From positions 18,820 through 82,819 of the forward strand of contig JAAYYU010000099.1 of NCBI GenBank assembly GCA_012515235.1: 64,000 bases of DNA, given 5' to 3'. The translations under genes and the position numbers were made by a program. The DNA is from Candidatus Anammoximicrobium sp. (GTDB taxonomy: Bacteria > Planctomycetota > Planctomycetia > Pirellulales > Pirellulaceae). The notes beneath the pieces are model-generated. The model was not told the DNA's origin. It was given only the letters and a program-made list of their open reading frames with translations, and ran no database searches. Of this stretch, positions 25,290 to 33,989 are shown piece after piece (position 1 is the stretch's first letter; every line of letters begins with the position of its first letter).

Positions 25290-25943
25290 TCAGAGATCTC
25301 CCGCGCCGGTCAAGCCGATGGTGGCCAAGTGGTCGACTTGATTGTAGGCAGCCAGGGTCCAGCGGTCGCCTCCCTCGTAGCGGATTGTGGTGATGGAGGC
25401 GTTTTCCAGCGACGGCGAGGCGGGTCCCGCGGGGATGGGGACGAGGGCTTCCAGTGTGACCACGAGCAAACGGCCGTGAGCGATGATGGCCGCGTGCTGG
25501 TGGCCCGCGTCGACGATGTCTTGGAAGGCGGCGCGACCGCGTTCCTGCAACCTGCGACGGGACTCGCCGCCGGGAACCGCAAAGTCCGGCTCGCCCGAGG
25601 TCCAACGGGCAAACGCCTCGGGATACAATTGGGCGACCTCGGCTCGCAGCCGGTCCTGAAAGACGCCGATATTGATCTCTTTCAGACGATCGTCGGTCCG
25701 GATGGGCAAGCTCAGCCGGCGGGCGACGATCTGAGCTGTCTGGAGCGCCCGCAGGAGTGGACTGGCGTAGATCGCGTCGACGGACAGCGCGGCCAACGCT
25801 TCCGCGATCGCCGCGCCCTGCCGCCGGCCGAAATCGGACAAGGGCACGTCCAACTGGCCCTGGATCCGACCCTCGGCATTGTGAACGCTTTCTCCGTGAC
25901 GCACGCAATACAGCCACATGTTCATGCCGTTCCTGGGTGTCAT
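25290..25943 (-). CDS. Histidine phosphatase family protein
   Basis: A 217-residue protein of the phosphoglycerate-mutase-like superfamily. The catalytic RHG is in YCVRHGESVHNAEGRIQGQ; a second Arg lies in ASPLLRALQTAQ, an acid/base Glu in LKEINIGVFQ, and the second His in IIAHGRLLVV. The start at 25943 is chosen because its ATG overlaps the TGA of the upstream DUF4416 gene (ATGA), indicating translational coupling; an internal ATG at 25925 is possible. Substrates of this superfamily range from sugar phosphates to alpha-ribazole phosphate; none is indicated here. It is the last gene of a three-gene coupled unit. Confidence 0.85.
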   Translation of the reverse strand: MTPRNGMNMWLYCVRHGESVHNAEGRIQGQLDVPLSDFGRRQGAAIAEALAALSVDAIYASPLLRALQTAQIVARRLSLPIRTDDRLKEINIGVFQDRLRAEVAQLYPEAFARWTSGEPDFAVPGGESRRRLQERGRAAFQDIVDAGHQHAAIIAHGRLLVVTLEALVPIPAGPASPSLENASITTIRYEGGDRWTLAAYNQVDHLATIGLTGAGDL

Positions 25944-26479
25944 GGAGCCGACCCGCGTTGTCTCAATTGCTGCAGATACGTCCCGCGGATCTGGGCCAGT
26001 TCGCCGTCGTATCGCCCGTCGCGGAAGTCGGGAAAGGTCCACTCAAAGGGCTGATAGCGGCCGTGTTTGTAGCGGGCGATCAAGTCTGCGTAGACGCCGT
26101 CGCCCAGGTGGATCTTCTGCCCCGCGTATTTCAGACTGGCCAAGACGATCTTGTTGTGGTCCAGATAGCCGATGTCCAGGTTCACCCGCCGGCCGTGCGC
26201 CGTGCTCAGCCGGTCTTCGATTTCGTTGCACCGCAGTTTCGCCGGGCGCAGGCTCTCCGGCGGCGTTAACTCGGCAAACGCGACCAGTCGCCGCTGCAAG
26301 CCAGCGCCCATTTCTTCGACGTAGTAATCGGTGCGGTCGAACGGGCGGTCAACACCCATGAAGTCCATCGCGCCCCACACCGACTGGAGTTCCTGCCCGG
26401 CCGCCTGCAACGCGTCCGCGTCGGTCCAGAGGATCGCGACCAGCAGCTTGACTGGCGTCACGGCGTGCGGTCTAGCCAT
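25940..26479 (-). CDS. DUF4416 family protein
   Basis: A 179-residue protein matching the DUF4416 family: an N-terminal PVKLLVAILWTD, DYYVEEMG, then NLDIGYLDHNKIVLAS, and a closing EWTFPDFRDGRYDGELAQIR. The family is widespread in planctomycetes and other bacteria and has no known function. The ATG at 26479 overlaps the end of the acetyltransferase gene by eight bases, and its stop overlaps the start of the phosphatase gene by four, so three products are made from one coupled message. The overlaps argue for a shared pathway. Confidence 0.82.
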   Translation of the reverse strand: MARPHAVTPVKLLVAILWTDADALQAAGQELQSVWGAMDFMGVDRPFDRTDYYVEEMGAGLQRRLVAFAELTPPESLRPAKLRCNEIEDRLSTAHGRRVNLDIGYLDHNKIVLASLKYAGQKIHLGDGVYADLIARYKHGRYQPFEWTFPDFRDGRYDGELAQIRGTYLQQLRQRGSAP

Positions 26480-27302
26480 ACGGCTCTCCCTTGCGGTGCA
26501 GGATCTCCAAAGCTCGGCGCACGATCTGCAGGGCGATTCCGAACTCGGCGGCAATTCGGTCCGCCAGTTGGTTCTGCGAGATGTCCTCGCGCTGGACCGC
26601 CGACCGGTCGCGGGCCTGGAACCAGCCGCCCTGCAGGTACAGTTGCCGCCCGCCGCACACGCGCGTCAACACGGGATACCGCATCATGTCCCAGTCGAAC
26701 GAGGCGTCCCAGGCCCGGCAAAACTCGCCCGGGTCGGCGGGCGCAGTCTTGAACGTCACCCGATACTTGGCCTGACCCTGGCTCACGGTGGCCAGTTCCA
26801 GTCGGCGGCCGTCGGCCTGCGGAGTGAGCACCAGTTCGTTGAACTCGGTGACGATTCGCGTCTGGCCACGCTGGTCCAGCGAAATCGGGTCCAGGATCAG
26901 GTAGCCGGGATCGAGCAGATGAGGGCGGCCGCCGATCCAGACGAGCAACGCACAATGCGTATTCTCGCCGTAGCGGCGATCCGCCAACAGCGGTTCGGCT
27001 TGCCAGCCCAAGGCGCGCACGACGTGCAGCAGCGTGGCGGTCAGCGAAAAGCACGTGCCGCCGGTCCCGCCCTGGAAATGGTCGGCCAACACCTCGGCCG
27101 GCAACCGCCGCGCGCGGACCGCCGCCTGCTGCTGGTCCTCCTTGATGATCTTCGTCAGGTTTTCGTAGGGCAGGTGCGTAAAGGCGGCGGCCACGGCTCG
27201 CAGCAAGTCCCGCGGTGCCAGGCCGGCCGGTACTTGAAAACGCTGGAGGAACGCCCGCAGGACTTCGTCGTCCTGCGGCGGTGCAAGCGGATTGATCTCC
27301 AA
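26472..27302 (-). CDS. Arylamine N-acetyltransferase (NAT) family enzyme
   Basis: A 276-residue protein with the NAT catalytic triad: Cys84 in GGTGGTCFSL, His116 in YGENTHCALLV and Asp131 in HLLDPGYLI. A TTG start at 27302 is chosen because GGAGG lies six bases upstream and the resulting length fits the family (about 270-280). An earlier TTG at 27341 would add 13 Arg-rich residues without a clear site. NATs transfer acetyl or related acyl groups from CoA to amines; some relatives act in natural-product assembly. The coupled DUF4416 and histidine phosphatase genes give no substrate clue. Confidence 0.85.
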   Translation of the reverse strand: MEINPLAPPQDDEVLRAFLQRFQVPAGLAPRDLLRAVAAAFTHLPYENLTKIIKEDQQQAAVRARRLPAEVLADHFQGGTGGTCFSLTATLLHVVRALGWQAEPLLADRRYGENTHCALLVWIGGRPHLLDPGYLILDPISLDQRGQTRIVTEFNELVLTPQADGRRLELATVSQGQAKYRVTFKTAPADPGEFCRAWDASFDWDMMRYPVLTRVCGGRQLYLQGGWFQARDRSAVQREDISQNQLADRIAAEFGIALQIVRRALEILHRKGEPYG

Positions 27303-27346
27303 CGATCGCCTCCGATTTCGGCAAACGGCCGACGCCCGCAACCCAC

Positions 27347-27402
27347 CGTAGACCGCTCGCTCCGCGAGCGGCCCCCTCCGCTCGCGGAGCGAGCGGTCTA
27401 CG
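27347..27402. repeat. Perfect palindrome (REP-like) downstream of the 27418-28980 gene
   Basis: Two 25-base arms (27347-27371 and 27378-27402) are exact reverse complements around a six-base loop, with core GTAGACCGCTCGCTCCGCGA. It lies just after the stop of the Tat-exported gene and before the NAT gene. It could end transcription or protect the transcript's 3' end, but it lacks a T-run. Its perfection and composition suggest a mobile REP/RAYT-type element. Confidence 0.85.
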
Positions 27403-27417
27403 ATGAAGCGTCATCCC

Positions 27418-28980
27418 CTAACTCAGCACTTCCCACTGGATCGGAACCCGCTTTAGGGCATAGCCCAGCTCCTTCAGGTAGTCGCCGTAGCCGACCATCC
27501 AGTGGAAGCCCGGCATCCGCTGGGCCAATCGCAGGCTGTCGCACTGGAAGCGGATGTCGATCTGCGAGCGGCAGATGGGCAGCAGCGGGTGATCGACGAT
27601 CTCGCCTGTCAGCCCGACCCAGCGTTCGGCCTTGAAGTCAGGGATGATACTGGTGACGATCTGTCCCTTGTGCATGTCGACCTTGGGCGCGGCGCCGTAA
27701 TCCGACTCGAAGTGGGTCATGATCCGCGCCGGCTCCAACGTCTTGCCGTCCATCTTCCGCGGCGCCGTGCAGTGGGCCAGCGTGATCACGCCGTCGTGCG
27801 GATACGTCGGGTCGTTCAGGAACACAGGCAAGCCGGAAATGTTGTGCAGCAGAAGCCCGGAGGGGATGACCACGAAATCCGACTCGCAAAACGCCAGGAA
27901 GCCGGCGTCATTCAACGTGCTCAGGGGCATGCACGCGGTGGTCTCGGACATCGGCATGATCGTGCCCATGCAGTGGTTCACCGTGATCGCGTGACAGTCG
28001 GCCTCTTTCATCACCCGCCGGAAGACCTCTTCCAGCAGAAAGGCGTTTTCGACGAAGGTCTTGTCCGTTTCCAACACCGTTTGCGGCAGTGCCAGGTAGT
28101 CGGCGGCCCGCTTCTTCGAGCGCTCCACGGCGGTCTGATCCGCACGCGCCTGTTTGATTAATTCGGCCAGTTGCGGATACTCGACCGCCCGCACGTCCAG
28201 TTTCCAACGCTCCTCGACCAGCTTGGCGATTGCGTCCTGCGGTTGCGCCCAGCCGGCCAGGCCGCCGATGGCCACGATCCGGCTGCCGATCGTGTTCTTC
28301 AGGCCGCACAGCGCCCGCAGTCGCCAGAGCACTTCGTCCATCCGGTCGACGACCACGTCCTGTTCGTCGATGCCCACCGTCTTCAGCGTGTCGGTGTGCT
28401 GCCGCAGGAATCGGGGGCTGACGATTTCGTACCACAGGTACAACGGACCCGACTTGTGCCGCACAAACAGGATCATGTCTTTCTTGAAATTGCCGATCGC
28501 GGTGTAGTCGCCTCCTCCGCCGCCGGCGGCGAAGACCAGCAGCGTGTCGGCAGCCGCGATCTCCGGGTTGTCGCCCAATTGGCGTGCGCCTTGGACGGCG
28601 CTGATCGGGAGGAACTCGACCGGGAAATCGGCGGTCTTTTTCAGTTCGTTCAGTTCGCCTTGGATGCGTTTGACTTCCTCGTCGGCTTGGGCCTGCGTCT
28701 CGATGCCGCCCCAACTCCGCCAACTCCACTGCGGCCGGCGTTTGGGCACGCTGTAGACCAGGATCGGCTTGACCTTCAACGGCTTTCGCGGCGGCGGAGC
28801 CTCCAAGGCGCCTTCGGCCGCCGACAGCAGGGACCAGGACAGGCCGGTCAACGCGACGCCGCCCAACGCGGTGCCGCCCAAGAAGGCCCGCCGGGAAAGA
28901 CCCTGGTCGAGCGCCCGACGCGGGATGCCGGGGCAGCAATGCGCGTGGGGCAGCGTGGGATCGTGATCGTGCTCACACAT
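27418..28980 (-). CDS. Tat-exported protein related to L-fucose isomerase-like sugar enzymes
   Basis: A 520-residue protein. The ATG at 28980 has GAGGAG eight bases upstream. A twin-arginine signal (SRRAFLGG) is preceded by an unusual Cys/His-rich stretch (MCEHDHDPTLPHAHCC). The rest has mixed alpha/beta sections with an isomerase-like pattern in the C-terminal half (TVNHCMGTIMP, ESDFVVIPSGLLLHNI, LAHCTAPRKM). I judge it distantly related to the L-fucose/arabinose isomerase fold; the exact reaction is unknown. Such proteins are frequent in planctomycetes. A perfect palindrome follows its stop. Confidence 0.7.
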   Translation of the reverse strand: MCEHDHDPTLPHAHCCPGIPRRALDQGLSRRAFLGGTALGGVALTGLSWSLLSAAEGALEAPPPRKPLKVKPILVYSVPKRRPQWSWRSWGGIETQAQADEEVKRIQGELNELKKTADFPVEFLPISAVQGARQLGDNPEIAAADTLLVFAAGGGGGDYTAIGNFKKDMILFVRHKSGPLYLWYEIVSPRFLRQHTDTLKTVGIDEQDVVVDRMDEVLWRLRALCGLKNTIGSRIVAIGGLAGWAQPQDAIAKLVEERWKLDVRAVEYPQLAELIKQARADQTAVERSKKRAADYLALPQTVLETDKTFVENAFLLEEVFRRVMKEADCHAITVNHCMGTIMPMSETTACMPLSTLNDAGFLAFCESDFVVIPSGLLLHNISGLPVFLNDPTYPHDGVITLAHCTAPRKMDGKTLEPARIMTHFESDYGAAPKVDMHKGQIVTSIIPDFKAERWVGLTGEIVDHPLLPICRSQIDIRFQCDSLRLAQRMPGFHWMVGYGDYLKELGYALKRVPIQWEVLS

Positions 28981-29628
28981 GGTTTGGACTCCTCGGTTGG
29001 CAAGCGTTTGTCAGAAGCAGGCCGGTGATGGCAGACCCGATAGCCAATACAGTAGAACATCGTCTGGAAAAATGCAACTTTGGATGCCCGCCTGGCGGAG
29101 TCCCCGTGTTCCTTTTTCCGCGTCCGAGTCCAGCCGACCGCCGGCTCGGCCGCAGCGCCGGCTCGCCCCAGCACCGGCCGGCAACGGCCAACACCGGTCG
29201 GCAACGGTCGGCGAAACGACCTTCGCAACAAATCAACCTTGAGGTCCCTTCCCGCCTTTTTCAAACGGCGCGCGTCGCGACGGAGCTTGAACCCAAACGT
29301 TGTACAGAACTCGCTGCAAACGGAAAGACACCCCGGAGTCGGCTGCTGGTTGACACTCCCTGTGGGCCTTAGTATTCTGACCCTCAGTCATGTTCGGCCA
29401 GCCGCGATGGTCCTTGACGGACTACTTGCGGTGCGGCGTCTTGTCGCCGCGCCGGCTTGCTGGCCACGCAACGACCGGCACTTTGTGTTTCCCGCCTCCG
29501 TGACCCCAAACCTCTGCCGGGCCGCGGGCCGTTGTGCAAGCGGTGACAAGACGCCGCGCTCCGCGGCCCAGGACCGCAGTCCGTCGGTTTGCACTGAGTC
29601 GGGGACCGTTCTTCAAGGAGACCAGCAA
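28981..29628. other. 648-base divergent intergenic region with repeats
   Basis: It lies between the minus-strand Tat-exported gene and the plus-strand ceramidase-like gene, so it should hold both promoters; none can be assigned with confidence. Two imperfect 20-base tandem copies lie at 29171-29190 and 29191-29210. A perfect 13-base inverted repeat (GCGGCGTCTTGTC at 29433-29445 and its complement at 29545-29557) encloses 99 bases, with a second inner pair (GCTTGC and GCAAGC). AAGGAG at 29615-29620 is the ribosome site for the next gene. No gene is seen. Confidence 0.5.
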
Positions 29629-31011
29629 ATGCAACGGCGGCAATTCCTTTCGGCGATGGCGGGCGGGATGGTGGTTTGGGGGACGACGCGGGCCAGGGCG
29701 GCGGCCGCGGACAGCCTGCGGGCGGGCGAGGGTGTGGCCGACATCACGCCGCCGTTGGGGATCGAACTGGCCGGCTTTCACAAGCCGCCGGGACAGGAGC
29801 GGCGGGTCAGGGGAATTCGCCAGCCGTCCGAGGTGCGGGCGCTGGTGCTGTCCCAGGGCGGAACGCAAGTCGCCATCTGTTCGCTGGATATCCTGGGCCT
29901 GGATTACGCGATGACCGGGCGGATCCAGCAGGCGGCGGCCCAACGCACGGGGATCCCGGCCGGGAATATCCGTGTGGTCGCCACGCACGATCACAGCATG
30001 CCGACCTTCCTGACACTCCGGCAATGGGGCGGGATGTCCACGGAGTTCATGGCCACGGTCGAGCAACGGACGGTCGAGGCGATCGTCGCGGCTCAGGCCG
30101 ATCTGGCCCCGGCCGAAGTGTCGCTGGGCAAGTGCCGCGCGGTGGGCGGCAGCCACAACCGCACGGTCAAGGCGGGCGTGGCCCGCTCCGACGCCGAATT
30201 CGGCTCCGAGTCGACCGACGCCCAACGCTGGCTCGACACGATGCTCCACGCCCTGGTCTTCCGCCGCGTGGGGAAGAAACCGGACCTGGTGTGGTACCAC
30301 TTCTCGGCCCACGTCGTGTGCTATGCCGACGAGCAGGCCGGCCCCGACTGGCCGGGCGAGGTGGCTCGGGAGATCCGCAACGAACTGGGCCTGCGCCCGT
30401 CTTACCTGCAAGGCCACCTGGGCGACGTCAACCCCGGCGACGGCAGCGACTGGCGCGGCGAGATCCGGCAGACTGTCGCCGCCGTCACGCCCGCCCTGAA
30501 ACAGGCGATCACGACCGCCAGCCCGCTGCGGGTCGATTGCCTGCGGGCCCGCAGCACGCCCTTCCAGGTGCCGTTCGACATGGAACGGTTCCGGCAGTGG
30601 GTCGAGGAGTATCGCCGCGATCCGGACAAGTGCAAGTCGGGCCCGTGGGTGGACGCCGGATTTGCCGCCGACTGGTTCCGGGGCAACGAGCATCGCGATC
30701 CCCAGGCCACGCATCTGCCGATTACGCTGAGCGCAATCCAGCTTGGACCGGTGGGAATGCTGTTCCATCCGGGCGAGTTGTACAGCTACTATGGGCTGGC
30801 CATCCGCCGCGACTCGCCGTTTCGCGACACGCTGGTCGTGGGCTGCGCCGACGGTTCGATCGGCTACCTGCCCGACCCCGAAGCCTATCGAGCCGGGGAG
30901 TACTCGGCGATCGTCGTGCCGAAGATCGTCGACAATCCCCCGTACCAACCCACGGCGGCGCGCGAGATGACGGCCGCGGCCATCGCGCTGTTGAAACAAT
31001 TGGCCTCCTGA
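29629..31011 (+). CDS. Neutral/alkaline ceramidase-like exported protein
   Basis: A 460-residue protein. The ATG at 29629 lies eight bases after AAGGAG and starts a Tat-like signal (MQRRQFLSAMAGGMVVWG). The N-terminal half matches the neutral/non-lysosomal ceramidase family: GVADITPPLGIELAGFHKP, ICSLDILGLDYA, and the metal-site-like ATHDHSMPT, followed by a second His-rich part (WYHFSAHVVCYADE). Related proteins are abundant in planctomycetes and may hydrolyse amide or ester bonds in lipids or glycans; ceramide is not established as substrate. The esterase gene follows 22 bases later on the same strand, so the two are probably one transcript. Confidence 0.78.
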   Translation: MQRRQFLSAMAGGMVVWGTTRARAAAADSLRAGEGVADITPPLGIELAGFHKPPGQERRVRGIRQPSEVRALVLSQGGTQVAICSLDILGLDYAMTGRIQQAAAQRTGIPAGNIRVVATHDHSMPTFLTLRQWGGMSTEFMATVEQRTVEAIVAAQADLAPAEVSLGKCRAVGGSHNRTVKAGVARSDAEFGSESTDAQRWLDTMLHALVFRRVGKKPDLVWYHFSAHVVCYADEQAGPDWPGEVAREIRNELGLRPSYLQGHLGDVNPGDGSDWRGEIRQTVAAVTPALKQAITTASPLRVDCLRARSTPFQVPFDMERFRQWVEEYRRDPDKCKSGPWVDAGFAADWFRGNEHRDPQATHLPITLSAIQLGPVGMLFHPGELYSYYGLAIRRDSPFRDTLVVGCADGSIGYLPDPEAYRAGEYSAIVVPKIVDNPPYQPTAAREMTAAAIALLKQLAS

Positions 31012-31033
31012 TGCCGACGAAGGTTTTCCGAAC

Positions 31034-32431
31034 ATGCGTTGCGGACTTACTCTGTTCCTGGCCTGGTGGGGGCTCTTGACCTGCCTCGCCGCCGAGCCTC
31101 TGCCGGCCGGCGACTTGACCGTCGCCTACCCGGTTCCCTACGTGCTGTACCAGCGAACGACGGCCGACAGCGGCCCCCTGGAGATCCGCGGCACGTATCG
31201 GCCGGCCGGCGCGGGCGGCGCCGTCGAAGCCCGCTTCAACGGCGGGCCGTGGCAGGTGGTCGATGCGAAGCCGCATAACGGCTCGTTCTCCGGAACGATC
31301 ACAGCGTCTACGGGCCAAGGAACGCTGGAGGTGCGAGCCGGCGGAGGAGCGGGACCGGAGGTCCGTGTCGAGCCGGTCTCCGTGGGCGACTTGTTCGTGA
31401 TCGCCGGCCAGTCGAACGCCGACGGTCGGGGTGACGAGCACGTCTTGCTGAATCCGGCCAATCGCTATGTGGGCGTCAAATTTCGCCACCACGCCTGGTC
31501 GCGGGGCGACGACCCTTCGGCCAACGACGGCGACTACGGTTCGCCCTGGCCGATGGTGCTCAACGATCTCATCCCCGCCCAGCACGTTCCGATGGGCTTC
31601 CTCGCCGCGGCGGTCGGCAGCACCGTGGTCCAGGAGTGGCGCAAGGGGGGACGGTTGTACGAGCGGATGTTCCAGATGGTGACAAAGGCCACCGGCGGAT
31701 CGCGACGAATCAAGGCCGTCCTGTACTACCAGGGCGAGAACGACATCACCCACTATCACACGCACTCCGCACTGGGCGACTACGACCGTTACAAGCGCGA
31801 CCTGACGGCCGCCGTCGGCGATTTTCAGCGCGATTTCGGCGCGCCCGTGCTGGTCGGGCAGATCACCAATTTGCTGTCCGATCGAGCCAAAAACGACGCC
31901 ATCCGCCGGGCTCAGCAGGAGGTGTGGAGCGAGCATCCCGCGGCCTTGCCGGGAGCGGTAACGTACGACATCCGGCCCAGCGATGGCGTGCATTACCGGA
32001 CGGAGCCGAACCTGCGGGCCTTCGCCCGGCGGTGGACCTTGGCCATCCACGCCTCGCTGTACGGCAAGACCGGCTGCGCAAACCCGCAACTGCAGCACGC
32101 CTTGGCAGTGGACGACCGATCTGTGCGGCTGGTGTTCGACCAGCCGCTGGCGATCGCCGCGTGGGACGGTGCGTCCGGAAACAAGGCCTTGGGCTTCCGC
32201 CTGGTCGACGGCGAACAGACCTGGACCGACGCCGACGTCCTGCAGACGACGGTCCAGGGAAAGGAAGTCACGGTCACGTTCGGCCGGCCGTTTCCGGCTA
32301 CGGCCCTGCTGTGGTACGGCAGCGGCGCCGACGGGCAAGGCCGGCCGACGCTCCGGGGCGCCGACAACCACGCGCCTGTGCGGATGGTCTTTTCCCGGCG
32401 TTTGACAACCACGCCGCGCTCACGGCCATAG
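31034..32431 (+). CDS. Exported sialate O-acetylesterase (SASA) domain protein
   Basis: A 465-residue protein with a signal peptide (MRCGLTLFLAWWGLLTCLAA) from the ATG at 31034. SASA family marks: catalytic Ser127 in FVIAGQSNADG, QGEND in LYYQGENDITH, and DGVHY at the C-terminal end of the catalytic domain. A beta-rich tail (about 345-465) follows. The family removes acetyl groups from carbohydrates. It lies 22 bases behind the ceramidase-like gene, which suggests joint expression, and its 3' end overlaps the convergent second ceramidase-like gene by 12 bases. Confidence 0.82.
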   Translation: MRCGLTLFLAWWGLLTCLAAEPLPAGDLTVAYPVPYVLYQRTTADSGPLEIRGTYRPAGAGGAVEARFNGGPWQVVDAKPHNGSFSGTITASTGQGTLEVRAGGGAGPEVRVEPVSVGDLFVIAGQSNADGRGDEHVLLNPANRYVGVKFRHHAWSRGDDPSANDGDYGSPWPMVLNDLIPAQHVPMGFLAAAVGSTVVQEWRKGGRLYERMFQMVTKATGGSRRIKAVLYYQGENDITHYHTHSALGDYDRYKRDLTAAVGDFQRDFGAPVLVGQITNLLSDRAKNDAIRRAQQEVWSEHPAALPGAVTYDIRPSDGVHYRTEPNLRAFARRWTLAIHASLYGKTGCANPQLQHALAVDDRSVRLVFDQPLAIAAWDGASGNKALGFRLVDGEQTWTDADVLQTTVQGKEVTVTFGRPFPATALLWYGSGADGQGRPTLRGADNHAPVRMVFSRRLTTTPRSRP

Positions 32432-33784
32432 CGAGTTGATCGCCTGGACGGATTCTTCGACCAGCACGCGGCCGCCCTTCGGGCCGACCGTGTGATTCAC
32501 GGCGCTGTAGTCGCCCCCGGCCACGGCCCGCCGCGTGGGCAGATATCCGTGATAGTCGCAACTCAGCTGCGAGAGAAAGGTCAGCACCGCCTTGCTGCGG
32601 CCCTTGATCTGGAGCCCGTAATCCAGGAACAGCTCGAAGGGATTCGTCGCCATCGCGACGTCGCCCAGTCGCAGCACGTGGAACTCGACAGGGACTTGGG
32701 ACGGCATCCACCGCGCTTCGTTGTAGGAGTTCTTGTTGGGAATCTCCACCTGGACCACGCGGTGGGCGAACACGGGCTGCGTCTGCACGTCGGCCTGTGC
32801 GAACGGCCAGACCTCGTCCACCGCCCGGATCACGCGGTTGGCCAGTTCCTGTTTCCAGGAGATCTTTCGGCGCTCCAGCATGATTTTCTCCGCCCGACTG
32901 CGGACGATGACCGCCGGGCACTGGTCGCCCGCCGCCGCGCACTGGGCAAAGACGTGGACGTCCGACCCGTACTTGGCCTTGAGTCCCTCGCGGATCGGGT
33001 GCCAGAAATCGGCGCTGATCGCCCTCCGTTCCACCTGCGACGGGCAGGCGACGTTCAGCAGCATCCCCGTCAGCTTCCGGTCCGCGTCCCAGAAGAACAA
33101 CATCTCGACTGCGTGGTCCTCGGAGCCTTCGACGTGCGCAAAGTCCGGCCGGGCGACGTCAAACCCCATGATGGCCGACCCGTCGGCGTAAGTCAGACGC
33201 CGGTTGTAGCCCAGCGCGGCGTCGCCCAAGGCCCAACTCACGCCCGCCGGCTTGCGGCCTTCCCACGCCTGGACGATCCCCGCCCCGACCTTTTCGTACA
33301 GAAACAGAATGTACTGCTGCGGCGTCATCACATCCGGCCGGTCGCTGATGTCGTACAGCTGTCCCGGTCCCGTCCGATCGTAGGAAATGCTGGGGCCGCA
33401 GTGCGTATGCGTCGCGCCGCAGAACAGTTTGCTGCTGTCAAAATCCTTCAGCTTCTCCGCCGCGACGCGCTGCATTCCCGCGTGGACTTCCTTGGTCATC
33501 CGGACCAGGTCGAAGGTGATCAGGATCGCCTGGTCGAGCACCTGATCTTCCGCGCGTGTTTCCAAGGCCAGCACGGTGGCCGTCACGGGATCTTCGAGTT
33601 CGTTCGTGACCCGCTTGTAACCGCTGCCGTCCAGCACCACCGGGTCCGACGGCGTGATGTCCACCGTCGCCCAACCGACATGCAACTGCCCGGCCGCCGG
33701 CTCGGCGGCCGGCATGAAGCCAGCCGTGAAACAGATCGTTAACCCCAGAAGAACCGCGCTGAATTGTGATCGAGACGATTTCAT
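32420..33784 (-). CDS. Neutral ceramidase-like exported protein, second copy
   Basis: A 454-residue protein. The ATG at 33784 has AAAGGAG seven bases upstream. A signal peptide (about 1-27) is followed by WATVDITPSDPVVLDGSGYK, LITFDLVRMTKEV and the metal-site-like CGATHTHCGPS. Same family as the protein at 29629-31011 but clearly divergent, so probably not a recent duplicate. Its 3' end overlaps the convergent esterase gene by 12 bases. Likely exported hydrolase; substrate unknown. Confidence 0.8.
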   Translation of the reverse strand: MKSSRSQFSAVLLGLTICFTAGFMPAAEPAAGQLHVGWATVDITPSDPVVLDGSGYKRVTNELEDPVTATVLALETRAEDQVLDQAILITFDLVRMTKEVHAGMQRVAAEKLKDFDSSKLFCGATHTHCGPSISYDRTGPGQLYDISDRPDVMTPQQYILFLYEKVGAGIVQAWEGRKPAGVSWALGDAALGYNRRLTYADGSAIMGFDVARPDFAHVEGSEDHAVEMLFFWDADRKLTGMLLNVACPSQVERRAISADFWHPIREGLKAKYGSDVHVFAQCAAAGDQCPAVIVRSRAEKIMLERRKISWKQELANRVIRAVDEVWPFAQADVQTQPVFAHRVVQVEIPNKNSYNEARWMPSQVPVEFHVLRLGDVAMATNPFELFLDYGLQIKGRSKAVLTFLSQLSCDYHGYLPTRRAVAGGDYSAVNHTVGPKGGRVLVEESVQAINSLWP

Positions 33785-33989
33785 CCAACTGCTCCTTTCC
33801 GAGGATTGACGTACGCTGACGAATCAAAACATCTGATTTCACGCAGAGGCTCGGAGACCGCTGAGAAATCAGCCTATGGGTTTCTGCGAACCCTGCGCCT
33901 TGGGTGAGATCCGTGCCCGCCGGGTTTACGCAACTTGGCCATGGCCGACGCCCCAGATCCGCAACTCGTGTTGACGCGCATCCCGGTGT

